Part shown: in pieces, positions 1-8,431 of the stretch
Numbering within the stretch: the first letter of the stretch is position 1
How the letters are laid out: each line of letters starts with the position of its first letter
Source of the DNA: an uncultured Spirochaetales bacterium
Lineage (GTDB): Bacteria > Spirochaetota > Spirochaetia > Sphaerochaetales > Sphaerochaetaceae
Assembly: GCA_934247875.1 (NCBI GenBank)
Contig: CAKQJZ010000004.1
Span: 1 to 48,677, forward strand
Length of the DNA stretch: 48,677 bases
Reading direction: 5' to 3'
Translations under genes and position numbers: made by a program
Notes under the pieces: generated by a model
The model's input: the letters and a program-made list of their open reading frames with translations, nothing else
Told to the model about the DNA's origin: nothing
Database searches by the model: none

Positions 1-566
1 AACCTTCATTCTACGCTTTATTTTTGAGTTTTCTCAATTTTGGTCAGTTTTTGGGATGGCTTGATGCGTAACTACTAGAGGCTAGTTCAAAAATAGGTGT
101 GCGAGACTAGTTCAAAAATAGAAGTTATTCTGCGTCAGTCACATAAATTTAGAATTCAGCCGATAGCCCCTCTTAAGAAAGTAAATATAACACTCGTCTA
201 TTATGGCGCATATATAGTTGGAAATGGCGCTTATGGCGTTGGAAATGGCGCTTATGGCGTTAGAAGTGGCGCTTATGGCGCTGTAAATGGCGTATGTGTC
301 GTTGAAAGTGGTGTATGTGATTGTCTTTCATAGAGAATGAGTGGGTGAAAGATAGTGATGAATTGCTTAGATTTAAAAAGAATTCATGTTGTTTAGCTGT
401 GTGTTTTTAGTCCTGGCTGTGCTAAATATATACGCTTGTTATAGATATAAATTTATAGATAACGTAATAATAGGCCTTTTATTTGATGAATTGCTAAATC
501 TCAAGTTGAGTAAATGGTTTTAAGAGTATAAACTTTGGAATGTAAAAATACACGGAGGAATTTAGA
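1..566. other. gene-poor leader upstream of rnfC
   Basis: I see no convincing gene here. An open frame at 97-333 starts at GTG without a ribosome site, and its sequence is dominated by a tandem repeat, so I do not call it. Two copies of the 15-mer CTAGTTCAAAAATAG lie at 82-96 and 107-121. A 21-bp tandem repeat follows at about 203-300. A loosely repeated GATGAATTGCT occurs at about 357 and 485. The rnf promoter must lie in the right part; TTGAGT (506-511) with TATAAA (527-532) is possible, but its 15-bp spacer is short. Confidence 0.6.
203..300. repeat. 21-bp tandem repeat, about 4-5 degenerate units
   Basis: A 21-bp unit built around GGAAATGGCGCTTATGGCG recurs head to tail; the two central units are nearly identical and the outer ones decay. 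In the open frame the unit reads as the heptapeptide VGNGAYG. Because 21 is a multiple of three, the frame stays open through the array whether or not it is translated. Confidence 0.75.
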
Positions 567-1874
567 GTGAAACTAGCCACTTTCAAAAGAGGCGGTGTTC
601 ATCCTGCTGACAAAAAGGAGCTTTCTAAAGACAAAAGCCTAGTGCGATTGCCTATTCCTAATGAGCTGATTGTCTCTATGTCGCAGCATCTTGGTGCACC
701 GGCAACTAGTTTGAAAAACAAAGGTGATAGAGTAGTAAAAGGTGAAGTAATTGGAAAAGCTTCTTCCTTTATCAGTGCAGATGTGCACTCTCCAGTCTCA
801 GGAGAAGTCAAGGAAATCAGAAAGGTAAGATTAGCTTCCGGTGCTGTTGCAGATGCACTTGTTATAGTACCTGATGCAGAAGAGAGCGTAGAATTCACAG
901 AGCACTATGATTGGCATAGCTTGGAGAGCGAAGAGATTCAGGCTCTCATTAAAGATATGGGTATCGTAGGTATGGGTGGCGCAACATTCCCAACATCTGT
1001 TAAGTTCTCAATTCCACTTGGAAAGAGTGTTGAGTTCTTGGTAATCAATGGTGTTGAATGTGAACCATACTTAACAAGTGACTACCGCTTGATGATTGAA
1101 AGAGCTGATGAGACACTTGAAGGCGTTATGATTGCTGCTAAGGCTATCAACCCTAAGAAAATCATAATTGGCATTGAGGCTAATAAGCTTGATGCAGTAG
1201 AGCACTTGAGAGAGCGTGCTAATGCTAAAGGCTATCCAATTGAGATTATGCCACTGCAGATGAAATATCCACAGGGAGATGAAAAGCAGCTTTTGAAGGC
1301 TACTATTGACCGTGAGATTCCATCTGGAAAGCTTCCTTTGGATATTGGGGCAGTAGTATGCAACTTCGGTACTGCACATGCAATATATGAGGCTGTTGTG
1401 CTTCATAAGCCACTCTTTGAGAGAGTTGTGACTATCTCAGGTGAAGCAATAAACAATCCTATTAATGTTATTGCTCCTATCGGAACTAAAGTCAGCGCAC
1501 TTTTAGAGGCTGCTGGTGGCTATCGTGATAACCTCTCAGAGCTTGTATCTGGTGGTCCTATGATGGGCTTTGCATTCTCTGATGAAGATACTCCAATCGT
1601 AAAAGGCACAAGTGGAATTCTTGCTCTTCCTATTATGGATGAATCAAAGACCTTCCCATGCGTATCCTGCGGAAAGTGCACAGCTCACTGTCCTATGGGT
1701 CTTCAGCCTAACAAGATGTTCAGGAATATCAAGAATGGCAAATACCAGGAAGCTATGGACCTAGGCCTTATGGACTGCAAGGAATGTGGCTGCTGCTCAT
1801 TCTCATGTCCATCTCATATACCACTAGTTCAGGGCTTTAAACTTGGAAAGAAGCTTGGGAGGAAGAAGAAATGA
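567..1874 (+). CDS. rnfC: Rnf electron transport complex subunit C
   Basis: RnfC is the peripheral subunit that passes electrons between NADH and the iron-sulfur chain of the Rnf complex at the inner membrane. The 435-residue product has the expected N-terminal barrel, a Gly-rich nucleotide/FMN segment near residue 135 (GMGGATFP), and two C-terminal 4Fe-4S cysteine clusters at about 365-376 (CVSCGKCTAHCP) and 404-414 (CKECGCCSFSC). The GTG start at 567 is chosen because GGAGG lies 8 bases upstream. The stop overlaps the start of rnfD by 4 bases, so the genes are translationally coupled. This is the first gene of the rnfCDGEAB operon. Confidence 0.96.
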   Translation: MKLATFKRGGVHPADKKELSKDKSLVRLPIPNELIVSMSQHLGAPATSLKNKGDRVVKGEVIGKASSFISADVHSPVSGEVKEIRKVRLASGAVADALVIVPDAEESVEFTEHYDWHSLESEEIQALIKDMGIVGMGGATFPTSVKFSIPLGKSVEFLVINGVECEPYLTSDYRLMIERADETLEGVMIAAKAINPKKIIIGIEANKLDAVEHLRERANAKGYPIEIMPLQMKYPQGDEKQLLKATIDREIPSGKLPLDIGAVVCNFGTAHAIYEAVVLHKPLFERVVTISGEAINNPINVIAPIGTKVSALLEAAGGYRDNLSELVSGGPMMGFAFSDEDTPIVKGTSGILALPIMDESKTFPCVSCGKCTAHCPMGLQPNKMFRNIKNGKYQEAMDLGLMDCKECGCCSFSCPSHIPLVQGFKLGKKLGRKKK

Positions 1875-2926
1875 AGGTAGTAAAAACTAGTCCACATATT
1901 CATTCAGCTCTATCTACAGATAAAGCTATGCTATATGTGATCATCGCACTCCTTCCAGCTACAATCTGGGGCATTGTGATTTTTGGCTTCAAAGCACTTA
2001 TAACAGTTGCTGTATCTATTCTATCTGCAGTGCTTGTTGAGTATCTGCTTGGCTTGATTTACAAAGAGAAGACTCTTTCTGATTTATCTGCAGTTGTTAC
2101 AGGTCTTTTGGTTGGTATGAATATGCCTCCTGAGATCAATCCTCTGATTCCTGCACTCGCATCTGCATTTGCTATTGCAGTTGTAAAGTGGACTTTCGGT
2201 GGTCTTGGCTGCAACTGGATGAATCCAGCACTTGCTGGCCGTGTATTTGTATTCTTCTCATTCTCTAAGCAGATGGGACAGTTTACTCTGCCTTGGACAC
2301 TTAAAATCGATGCAGTATCAAGTGCAACACCACTTTCAGCAATGAAGACTGCTATGAATGGCGGGGCTGTTGGCAAGAGTGTTGATCTAATAGCTAATCC
2401 AGCTTCAGATTTTGCTCTATCTTTGAGTGAGAAGCTTCATATCTCACCATATGCAATCGATGGCTTCTTTGGCAACAGCGCAGGATGTATCGGCGAAGTA
2501 AGTGCTCTCTTGCTTATTGCAGGTGGCATATTCCTTTTATGCAAGCATGTAATTACATGGAGAATCCCAGTAGTATTCATCTCATCTTTTGCACTCCTTG
2601 CTTGGGCATTTGGTGGTATCCCATATGGTCTTGGCGCTTTCCATGGTGAAGTTCTTGTACCAGTATTCTCTGGTGGTTTGATGCTTGGTGCTATCTTTAT
2701 GGCAACAGATTGGGTTACAACTCCAACAACAGCGAAAGGCGAGGTTATCTTCGCACTTGGCTGTGGACTTCTGACATTCCTGATTCGCTATTTCGGAGCA
2801 CTTCCAGAGGGCGTATCACTTGCAATTATCCTTATGAATATCGTATCTCCAACAATCGATAGATATGTTAAGCCTAGAAAGTTCGGCTTTGTCAAAGAGA
2901 TTAAAGAGAAAAAGGAGGCAAAGTAA
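1871..2926 (+). CDS. rnfD: Rnf electron transport complex subunit D
   Basis: RnfD is a polytopic membrane subunit of the Rnf complex that carries a covalently bound FMN and helps couple electron flow to Na+ or H+ export. The 351-residue protein has many hydrophobic helices. The FMN-attachment motif DAVSSATPL is seen at residues 147-155, with Thr153 the expected phosphodiester-linked residue. It overlaps rnfC by 4 bases, and its stop shares a base with the ATG of rnfG. Length and motif order match the family. Confidence 0.95.
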   Translation: MKVVKTSPHIHSALSTDKAMLYVIIALLPATIWGIVIFGFKALITVAVSILSAVLVEYLLGLIYKEKTLSDLSAVVTGLLVGMNMPPEINPLIPALASAFAIAVVKWTFGGLGCNWMNPALAGRVFVFFSFSKQMGQFTLPWTLKIDAVSSATPLSAMKTAMNGGAVGKSVDLIANPASDFALSLSEKLHISPYAIDGFFGNSAGCIGEVSALLLIAGGIFLLCKHVITWRIPVVFISSFALLAWAFGGIPYGLGAFHGEVLVPVFSGGLMLGAIFMATDWVTTPTTAKGEVIFALGCGLLTFLIRYFGALPEGVSLAIILMNIVSPTIDRYVKPRKFGFVKEIKEKKEAK

Positions 2927-3480
2927 TGAAAGGTTATATTAAGACTGCTTTGATTCTCTTTTTGATCTGTGGCATATGTACAGCGCTATGTGCACTTGTA
3001 AACTCAGTAACAGCTCCAGTTATCGCTGCAGCTGATAAAGCAAATAGAGATAATGCGCTCCTTGCAGTTTCTTCTCCATATAAGGCAGGTGAGAGTGCTG
3101 CTGTTGATAGTGGCAGAGTAAAGAGCAGAACAGAGTTATATGACGGATCTACATTAGTTGGCTATGTTCTAGACCTTTCAACTAAGGGCTACGGCGGCGA
3201 CATTACTATGATTGCTGCATATAAGCTTGATGGATCTATCATCGGTTCAAAGGTTGTAAGCGACAGCGAGACAGCAGGACTTGGAAAGAAATGCGAAGAG
3301 GATTGGTATATGGCAATGTTTGCAGGTAAGGGCTCATCAGATGCTGTTCCTACATCTAAGACAATGCTCAAATCAAATGAGAGCGATGCCGTATCTGGTG
3401 CCAGCGTTACATTCCAGGGCGTATCTGCAGCTCTTAAAGAGGGCAGTGACTATGTAAAGAGCGTAGGAGGAGTGAAATGA
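2926..3480 (+). CDS. rnfG: Rnf electron transport complex subunit G
   Basis: RnfG is the second flavoprotein of the Rnf complex: one N-terminal membrane helix (residues 5-27) and an exported FMN-binding domain. The covalent FMN motif is visible near the C-terminus as SGASVT, with Thr162 as attachment site. The 184-residue length is usual. The start overlaps the rnfD stop (TAATG) and the stop overlaps the rnfE start (ATGA), so translation is coupled on both sides. Confidence 0.95.
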   Translation: MKGYIKTALILFLICGICTALCALVNSVTAPVIAAADKANRDNALLAVSSPYKAGESAAVDSGRVKSRTELYDGSTLVGYVLDLSTKGYGGDITMIAAYKLDGSIIGSKVVSDSETAGLGKKCEEDWYMAMFAGKGSSDAVPTSKTMLKSNESDAVSGASVTFQGVSAALKEGSDYVKSVGGVK

Positions 3481-4112
3481 GCCACAAGTCAGAGTTAACT
3501 AAGGGTATCTTCAAAGAAAACCCTATATTCATAATCATGCTTGGCATGTGTCCAACACTTGGCGTTTCTACTCAGGTATCCAATGCTTTAGGCATGGGCG
3601 CTGGTGTTCTCTTTGTGCTTTTCTTCTCAAATATCTTCATCTCTTTGCTGAAGAATGTAATTCCAGATTCAATCAGAATCCCAAGCTACATTGTAATAAT
3701 CGCATCATTTGTTACTATCGTTGAGATGGTAATGCATGCTTTTGTTCCAGCTGTTTATTCAGCACTTGGCATCTATCTGCCACTTATTGTAGTAAACTGC
3801 ATAATACTCGGACGCGCAGAGGCATTTGCGAATAAGAACAGCGTTCTTGATTCTGCACTTGATGCTATTGGAATGGGTATTGGCTTTACACTTGGTCTTA
3901 CGCTTATTGCTTTCATCAGAGAGGTTATAGGTGCTGGTACAATCACACTGTTCCCAGTTGGTTCCTGGAATGGCGTTATCAGTCTTGGCCGCTATGCTGA
4001 TTCTCCTATCAGAGTCTTGACATTTCCAGCAGGCGCACTTCTGCTTATGGGTTACCTTAAGGCTTTCTTCAATTGGAAGACAAAGAAAAACGCAGAAAAG
4101 GAGAGTAAGTAA
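3477..4112 (+). CDS. rnfE: Rnf electron transport complex subunit E
   Basis: RnfE is an integral membrane subunit homologous to NqrD, forming with RnfA the inverted-repeat pair in the membrane core. The 211-residue protein begins with a short cytoplasmic segment (LTKGIFKENPIF) and has the NP-x-FI-x-MLG-x-CP-x-LGVS signature at about residues 15-30, typical of RnfE/NqrD. About six hydrophobic helices follow. GGAGGAG precedes the start. Confidence 0.95.
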   Translation: MSHKSELTKGIFKENPIFIIMLGMCPTLGVSTQVSNALGMGAGVLFVLFFSNIFISLLKNVIPDSIRIPSYIVIIASFVTIVEMVMHAFVPAVYSALGIYLPLIVVNCIILGRAEAFANKNSVLDSALDAIGMGIGFTLGLTLIAFIREVIGAGTITLFPVGSWNGVISLGRYADSPIRVLTFPAGALLLMGYLKAFFNWKTKKNAEKESK

Positions 4113-4705
4113 TGAGCTATCTAGGTATTTTAGTAACATATATCTTCGTATCTAATTTCATACTCTCGCAGTTTATGGGATTATGTCCTTTCCTCGGTGT
4201 ATCAAAGAACAGTGAGAGCGCTATTGGCATGGGCGTCGCTGTAACATTCGTAACAGGCGTTGCTTCTGTTGTCTGCTGGGCTGCATACCATCTGCTTCTT
4301 GTTCCTTTTGCACTTGAGTATCTGAAGACCATCGTTTTCATTTTGATCATTGCTGCACTCGTTCAGCTTGTTGAGATGGTTATAAAGAAGATGAGCCCAT
4401 CGCTTTATAAAGCGCTTGGTATCTTCCTTCCTCTTATTACTACTAACTGTGCTGTTCTTGGTATTGCTATTTTGAATATCGACAATAGCTACAATCTCTT
4501 AGAGTCTTTCTTTGCAGGCGTTGCAGCTGGTCTTGGATTTACAATGGCTATCGTCTTGATGGCTAATATCAGAGAAAAGCTTGAGATGACACCAGTAAGA
4601 AAGGCCTTCAGAGGCGTTCCTATTGCATTCATCTCTGCAGGTCTTATGGCACTTGCATTCATGGCATTCGATAAGAATCTCGTTTCAAATCTAGGTTTAG
4701 TATAA
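4112..4705 (+). CDS. rnfA: Rnf electron transport complex subunit A
   Basis: RnfA is the NqrE-like membrane subunit that pairs with RnfE; together they hold an intramembrane iron-sulfur centre in the known complexes. The 197-residue protein is almost entirely hydrophobic and carries the conserved NFILSQFMGLCPFLGVS segment near residues 15-31 and a second ITTNCAVLG segment near 110-118, each with the family's conserved cysteine. The ATG overlaps the rnfE stop (TAATG). Confidence 0.95.
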   Translation: MSYLGILVTYIFVSNFILSQFMGLCPFLGVSKNSESAIGMGVAVTFVTGVASVVCWAAYHLLLVPFALEYLKTIVFILIIAALVQLVEMVIKKMSPSLYKALGIFLPLITTNCAVLGIAILNIDNSYNLLESFFAGVAAGLGFTMAIVLMANIREKLEMTPVRKAFRGVPIAFISAGLMALAFMAFDKNLVSNLGLV

Positions 4706-4716
4706 GGAGGTAGGAT

Positions 4717-5508
4717 ATGAATATTCTGATTGCATTTATTATTGTATCAATTCTAGGTCTTCTCCTTGGTCTTGGTCTTGCTATTGCAGAGAAGAAGCTT
4801 GCTGTCAAGCAGGATGAAAAGCTTATTGAGTTAATTGACAGCATGCCAGGTGCTAACTGCGGTGGCTGTGGCTTTGCAGGGTGCTCTGCATATGCTGAGG
4901 CTGTATATAACAGAACTGCTGAGCCCGGCTTATGTTCCCCTGGCGGAGCTGCTCTCAGTAAGAAGATGGGCGAGATTCTCGGAGTTGAAGTCCAAGTCAA
5001 AGAACGCATGGTTGCTTATGTTCATTGTTCAGGGTCGCTTACAAGGACAAAGACTGAATATGAGTACAAAGGCATTAGCGATTGCAATGCTGCAGCTCTT
5101 TTGGAAGGTGGCCCAATGGGGTGCAAAGAAGGCTGTCTGCACCTTGGCTCATGCATAGCTGTATGCCCAGCTGAAGCTATTTCCAAGGGCGAAGATGGCG
5201 TAATAACAGTAGATAAGGAAAAGTGCATAGGCTGTGGCAAATGTACTACAGTTTGCCCTAATGGTGTTATCAAACTGGTTCCTTATAGTGCATCATATAT
5301 TGTAGCTTGTAATAATCATGCTCCTGGTGGTAAGGTTAAGAAGATATGCGAGAGTGGATGCATTGGCTGTAAGCTATGCCAGGTCAAAGTAGAGAACTCT
5401 CCATTTGTTGTTGAGAATTTCTTATCAAGGAATGATTATTCCAAGGATCAGAGTGCGGCAGAGAATGCAATGAACATCTGTCCGCAGAAGTGTATCAAGA
5501 AGGTGTAA
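4717..5508 (+). CDS. rnfB: Rnf electron transport complex subunit B (ferredoxin-like)
   Basis: RnfB receives electrons from ferredoxin. Residues 1-25 form a membrane anchor. A 4Fe-4S domain uses Cys48, 51, 56 and 73 (CGGCGFAGC plus a later Cys). A double-cluster ferredoxin domain follows, with CIGCGKCTTVCP and further Cys groups to the end of the 263-residue protein. TAAGGAGGTAGG lies just before the ATG. The order C-D-G-E-A-B is the common one in anaerobes. The next gene starts at the base after the rnfB stop. Confidence 0.95.
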   Translation: MNILIAFIIVSILGLLLGLGLAIAEKKLAVKQDEKLIELIDSMPGANCGGCGFAGCSAYAEAVYNRTAEPGLCSPGGAALSKKMGEILGVEVQVKERMVAYVHCSGSLTRTKTEYEYKGISDCNAAALLEGGPMGCKEGCLHLGSCIAVCPAEAISKGEDGVITVDKEKCIGCGKCTTVCPNGVIKLVPYSASYIVACNNHAPGGKVKKICESGCIGCKLCQVKVENSPFVVENFLSRNDYSKDQSAAENAMNICPQKCIKKV

Positions 5509-7311
5509 GTGAAGATAGTATTCGGCTTATATACAGAGATATCTCCTTCTTCCCCAGTGCCCGCTTTTACCCGGGCACTATCGCTCATTTATGAGCCAGT
5601 GCTCGCATTTTCTTATAACAATCCAGAGCACAAGATATCTCTATATCAGTCGAGTGCAATGATGAAGCATATTTTCTCGCAGCGTACAGATATAAGGTCG
5701 CTGATGGTTACGCTTGCAAAGCGTGAAGATATTGCCTTCATCTCTGGCTCTTACTCTCAGTCTATCCTCTCTCTGCTTCCTCCTAAAGACAGGCTTAGCC
5801 AGATTGAGAGGATGAATAGCATGATCCGCCATGACTATGGCGTAACTGCTAAGACTGCTTTCTTTTATGGTCAGATCTGGTCTCCGATCTATATCTCAGC
5901 AATGAAGAATGCGCTCATCGATAACGTCATAATCTCTGGCTACAAAGCTACAAGCAAAGAGAGCCTCGCTAAAGAGAGCTTTGTGATGAATGAGCTAGGT
6001 AAGCGTGTCAATGTCTATATAATCGATGACAGCGCATCAGAGCTTGTCTCTGCTTATGCACAAGGTGAGATTAAGTTAGAAAGTCTTAAAGAAGGCTTAT
6101 ATAAGCTTTGCGAGAAATCAACGCACGATAAGATTATCTTCTTGAACGCAGATCAGCTGATTGAAGGTGCAACTAGAAGTGGAGAAGAAGATCAGCTTGG
6201 CTCGTTTATCACAGATTTCCTCTCTTACCATAAAGATAGCTTAGTGCTTCCTGAAGAGCTTAAAATCAATAAGCTTGGCTATCTCGATTCTGGCTGGTAC
6301 TCTCGTGATGCTTATGCATCTGGTCTTTCTTCTTTCAATGATATCTTTGTCAGGAATGAGAACTTCAGATACCTCTTCAATAGATATATATCGCTAGCTG
6401 AGGGGTCTCAAGGGGGCCGAGGCAATAAATATGCGAAGAAAGAAATCTCTAGATATCTTTTCTCAATCGGCACTGGGCCTCTCTTTATCCATGACGCGCT
6501 TTGCACTCCTTTGAGAACTGCATCACGCCGTCAGTTCTGGGCAAATATCATAGATGCTGAAGACTCTGTATATCGAGAGACAGAGTCTACTATGTATAAG
6601 GAATATGACCTTGAAGAGTGTGGAGAGAATTGCTTCTTCTCTTCAAATAAGGATTATATAGCTGTAATCTCACCTCTTGGTGCTGCTGTTACAGAATTTG
6701 ACTACAAAAGGTTCTCAATCAATATCTTAGATACCAGAGTTCCTTTTGCTAAAGGGTTTGAAAATGTCAGATTGAAAAAAAGCTTTTCAGATACCATCTT
6801 GATAGATGGTAAGAGCTACTCAACAGATGGCATGCTTTTTGATGCTGAAATCGTCGATAAGAAGAGGAGTGAATTTCTATTCACTCTCTCTGATGAGTCG
6901 CTCCCATTCACAATCATCAAGCATTACAAGCTGAGAAGCTCAACTTTTATTCTAGATGTTACTCTGATTTCATCTGATGGAGAGATTCTAGAGGGTGAGT
7001 ATCAGAGTGAAGTGTATCTAGAAGGTGTAGGCTTTGAGCTAGTTGGAGCAGAGCTGAAGCGAACTATGCTTACAGATAGAAAGATAAGTGCCAAGACTGT
7101 CAAATTCAGTTCAGCAACTCCTTCTATGCAAGCTGTTTTCTCTTCAACTTCTCAATTCACACTAGAAGAAGAGCCAGAGTGGCAGAGCCAGTATACTTCA
7201 TTGGGGTATGAGGATTTCTGCCTTTTCAAACGCTTGAGATTTACTTTCCCACTCTCAGATGAGAGTGCAGCAAGTTCATTTCGCTTAGTGCTTAGAGCAT
7301 CTGAGCTATAA
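5509..7311 (+). CDS. GH57-fold protein lacking catalytic residues (predicted pseudoenzyme)
   Basis: The 600-residue product aligns by eye with GH57 4-alpha-glucanotransferases/alpha-amylases. FISGSYSQSILSLLPPKDRL matches the family's AGFYEPVLA-x-IP-x-DRL block, QIWSPIY matches RVWQPEL, and LRTASRRQFWANII matches LPHLRRAVWENII near residue 345. A C-terminal beta-sandwich region (about 370-600) resembles the DUF1925/1926 part. The active-site motifs are gone: HNHQP reads LYTEIS, the nucleophile Glu of TERVW reads Gly (YGQIW), and the HDD acid/base motif reads LNADQ. I therefore predict a non-hydrolytic, perhaps glucan-binding or regulatory, protein. The GTG start directly follows the rnfB TAA. 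The alignment is from recall of the Thermococcus enzyme, not from a search. Confidence 0.7.
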   Translation: MKIVFGLYTEISPSSPVPAFTRALSLIYEPVLAFSYNNPEHKISLYQSSAMMKHIFSQRTDIRSLMVTLAKREDIAFISGSYSQSILSLLPPKDRLSQIERMNSMIRHDYGVTAKTAFFYGQIWSPIYISAMKNALIDNVIISGYKATSKESLAKESFVMNELGKRVNVYIIDDSASELVSAYAQGEIKLESLKEGLYKLCEKSTHDKIIFLNADQLIEGATRSGEEDQLGSFITDFLSYHKDSLVLPEELKINKLGYLDSGWYSRDAYASGLSSFNDIFVRNENFRYLFNRYISLAEGSQGGRGNKYAKKEISRYLFSIGTGPLFIHDALCTPLRTASRRQFWANIIDAEDSVYRETESTMYKEYDLEECGENCFFSSNKDYIAVISPLGAAVTEFDYKRFSINILDTRVPFAKGFENVRLKKSFSDTILIDGKSYSTDGMLFDAEIVDKKRSEFLFTLSDESLPFTIIKHYKLRSSTFILDVTLISSDGEILEGEYQSEVYLEGVGFELVGAELKRTMLTDRKISAKTVKFSSATPSMQAVFSSTSQFTLEEEPEWQSQYTSLGYEDFCLFKRLRFTFPLSDESAASSFRLVLRASEL

Positions 7312-7332
7312 TATATTTTTAGGAGTTAAATT

Positions 7333-8431
7333 ATGTTTATTGAAAATAAAGCAAAGTTCGAGGATTTAAAAGAAGAAGCATATCAAGTCTGGAGGCGTCT
7401 TTGACGAGGCTAAGACTGAAGATAAGATAAAGGCTATTGAAGAGAGCACTGCAGCTCCAGATTTCTGGAATGATAAAGAGAAAGCTGAAAAGACATTCCA
7501 GGAACTGAATGCCCTCAAAGACAGCTACTATCCTTGGAAGGAAATCGTAAAAGAGATCGATGAGCTTGATGAGCTTATTGAGCTATATAGCGGTGAAGAT
7601 GATGAGAATCTACGCTTGGAGCTTGAAGCGCAGATAAATGCACTTGATGAGAAGTTCAAGCCACTTAAGATAAAGACTCTGCTTGATGGAAAGCTTGATA
7701 AGAACAATGTCTTCTTATCTATCCATGCTGGTGCTGGTGGAACAGAGGCCTCTGACTGGGCTTCTATGCTTATGCGCATGTACACACGCTGGGCAGAGCG
7801 TCATGGCTTTAAGTGCGAGCTCTTGGATATGGAAGAGAACGAAGGCGGCATCAAGAGCGTAACGCTTAAAGTTTCTGGGCCTTACGCTTATGGCTACTTA
7901 AAGGGAGAGGCTGGTGTTCATCGCTTAGTCAGAATATCTCCATTTGATTCAGCTAAGCGCCGTCATACTTCATTCTCATCTGTCTATGCATCTGCTGAAG
8001 TCGATGATGATATCGAGATCGATATCAAGCCTGAAGACTACAGACTCGATACATATAGAGCAGGCGGTGCTGGTGGTCAGCATGTAAATAAGACCGACTC
8101 AGCTGTCAGAATCACTCACTACGCAACTGGCATCGTTGTACAGTGCCAGAATGAGCGCAGCCAGTATATGAATAAGGATGTTGCCTTCAAGATGCTCAGA
8201 GCTAAGCTCTATGAGTATTATCAGAAGGAGAGAGAGAAAGAGAAGGAGAAGGATGCTATTGCCAAGAGTGATATCTCATGGGGCAACCAGATCCGAAGCT
8301 ACGTTTTCCAGCCTTATACTCTCGTAAAGGACCATCGTACAAACTATAGTACTGGCAATATTTCAGCTGTAATGGATGGCGAGATTGATGACTTTATTGA
8401 AAGCTGGCTCCATTTCCAGAAAGAGAATTAA
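7333..8431 (+). CDS. prfB: peptide chain release factor 2, programmed +1 frameshift
   Basis: RF2 releases peptides at UGA and UAA. Translation starts at ATG 7333 after AGGAG. Codon 24 is an in-frame UGA (7402-7404) in the context CTT TGA C. Reading resumes at GAC 7403, and the frame stays open to 8431, giving 365 residues, the normal RF2 size. The shift signal is canonical: GGAGG (7391-7395) acts as an internal Shine-Dalgarno element three bases before the slippery CTT. The SPF codon-recognition tripeptide (RISPFDSAKRRHTSF) and the catalytic GGQ (GAGGQHVNKTDSAVR) are both intact. Low RF2 lets ribosomes stall at the UGA and shift, which makes the gene self-regulating. Confidence 0.96.
7391..7405 (+). 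promoter_or_regulatory. RF2 programmed frameshift signal
   Basis: GGAGG, a three-base spacer, then CTT TGA C. This is the same arrangement as the E. coli prfB site (SD-like element, 3 nt, CUU UGA C). It explains why the first 23 codons and the rest of the gene lie in different frames. Confidence 0.95.

Noticed and set aside
97..333. 78-codon open frame with VGNGAYG repeats
   Set aside because: GTG start without ribosome site, composition set by a 21-bp repeat whose period keeps any frame open; described as a DNA repeat instead.
7402..7404. In-frame UGA read as a pseudogene or selenocysteine codon
   Set aside because: The frame change, SD-like element and family position show the standard RF2 frameshift; no SECIS-like hairpin directly follows.
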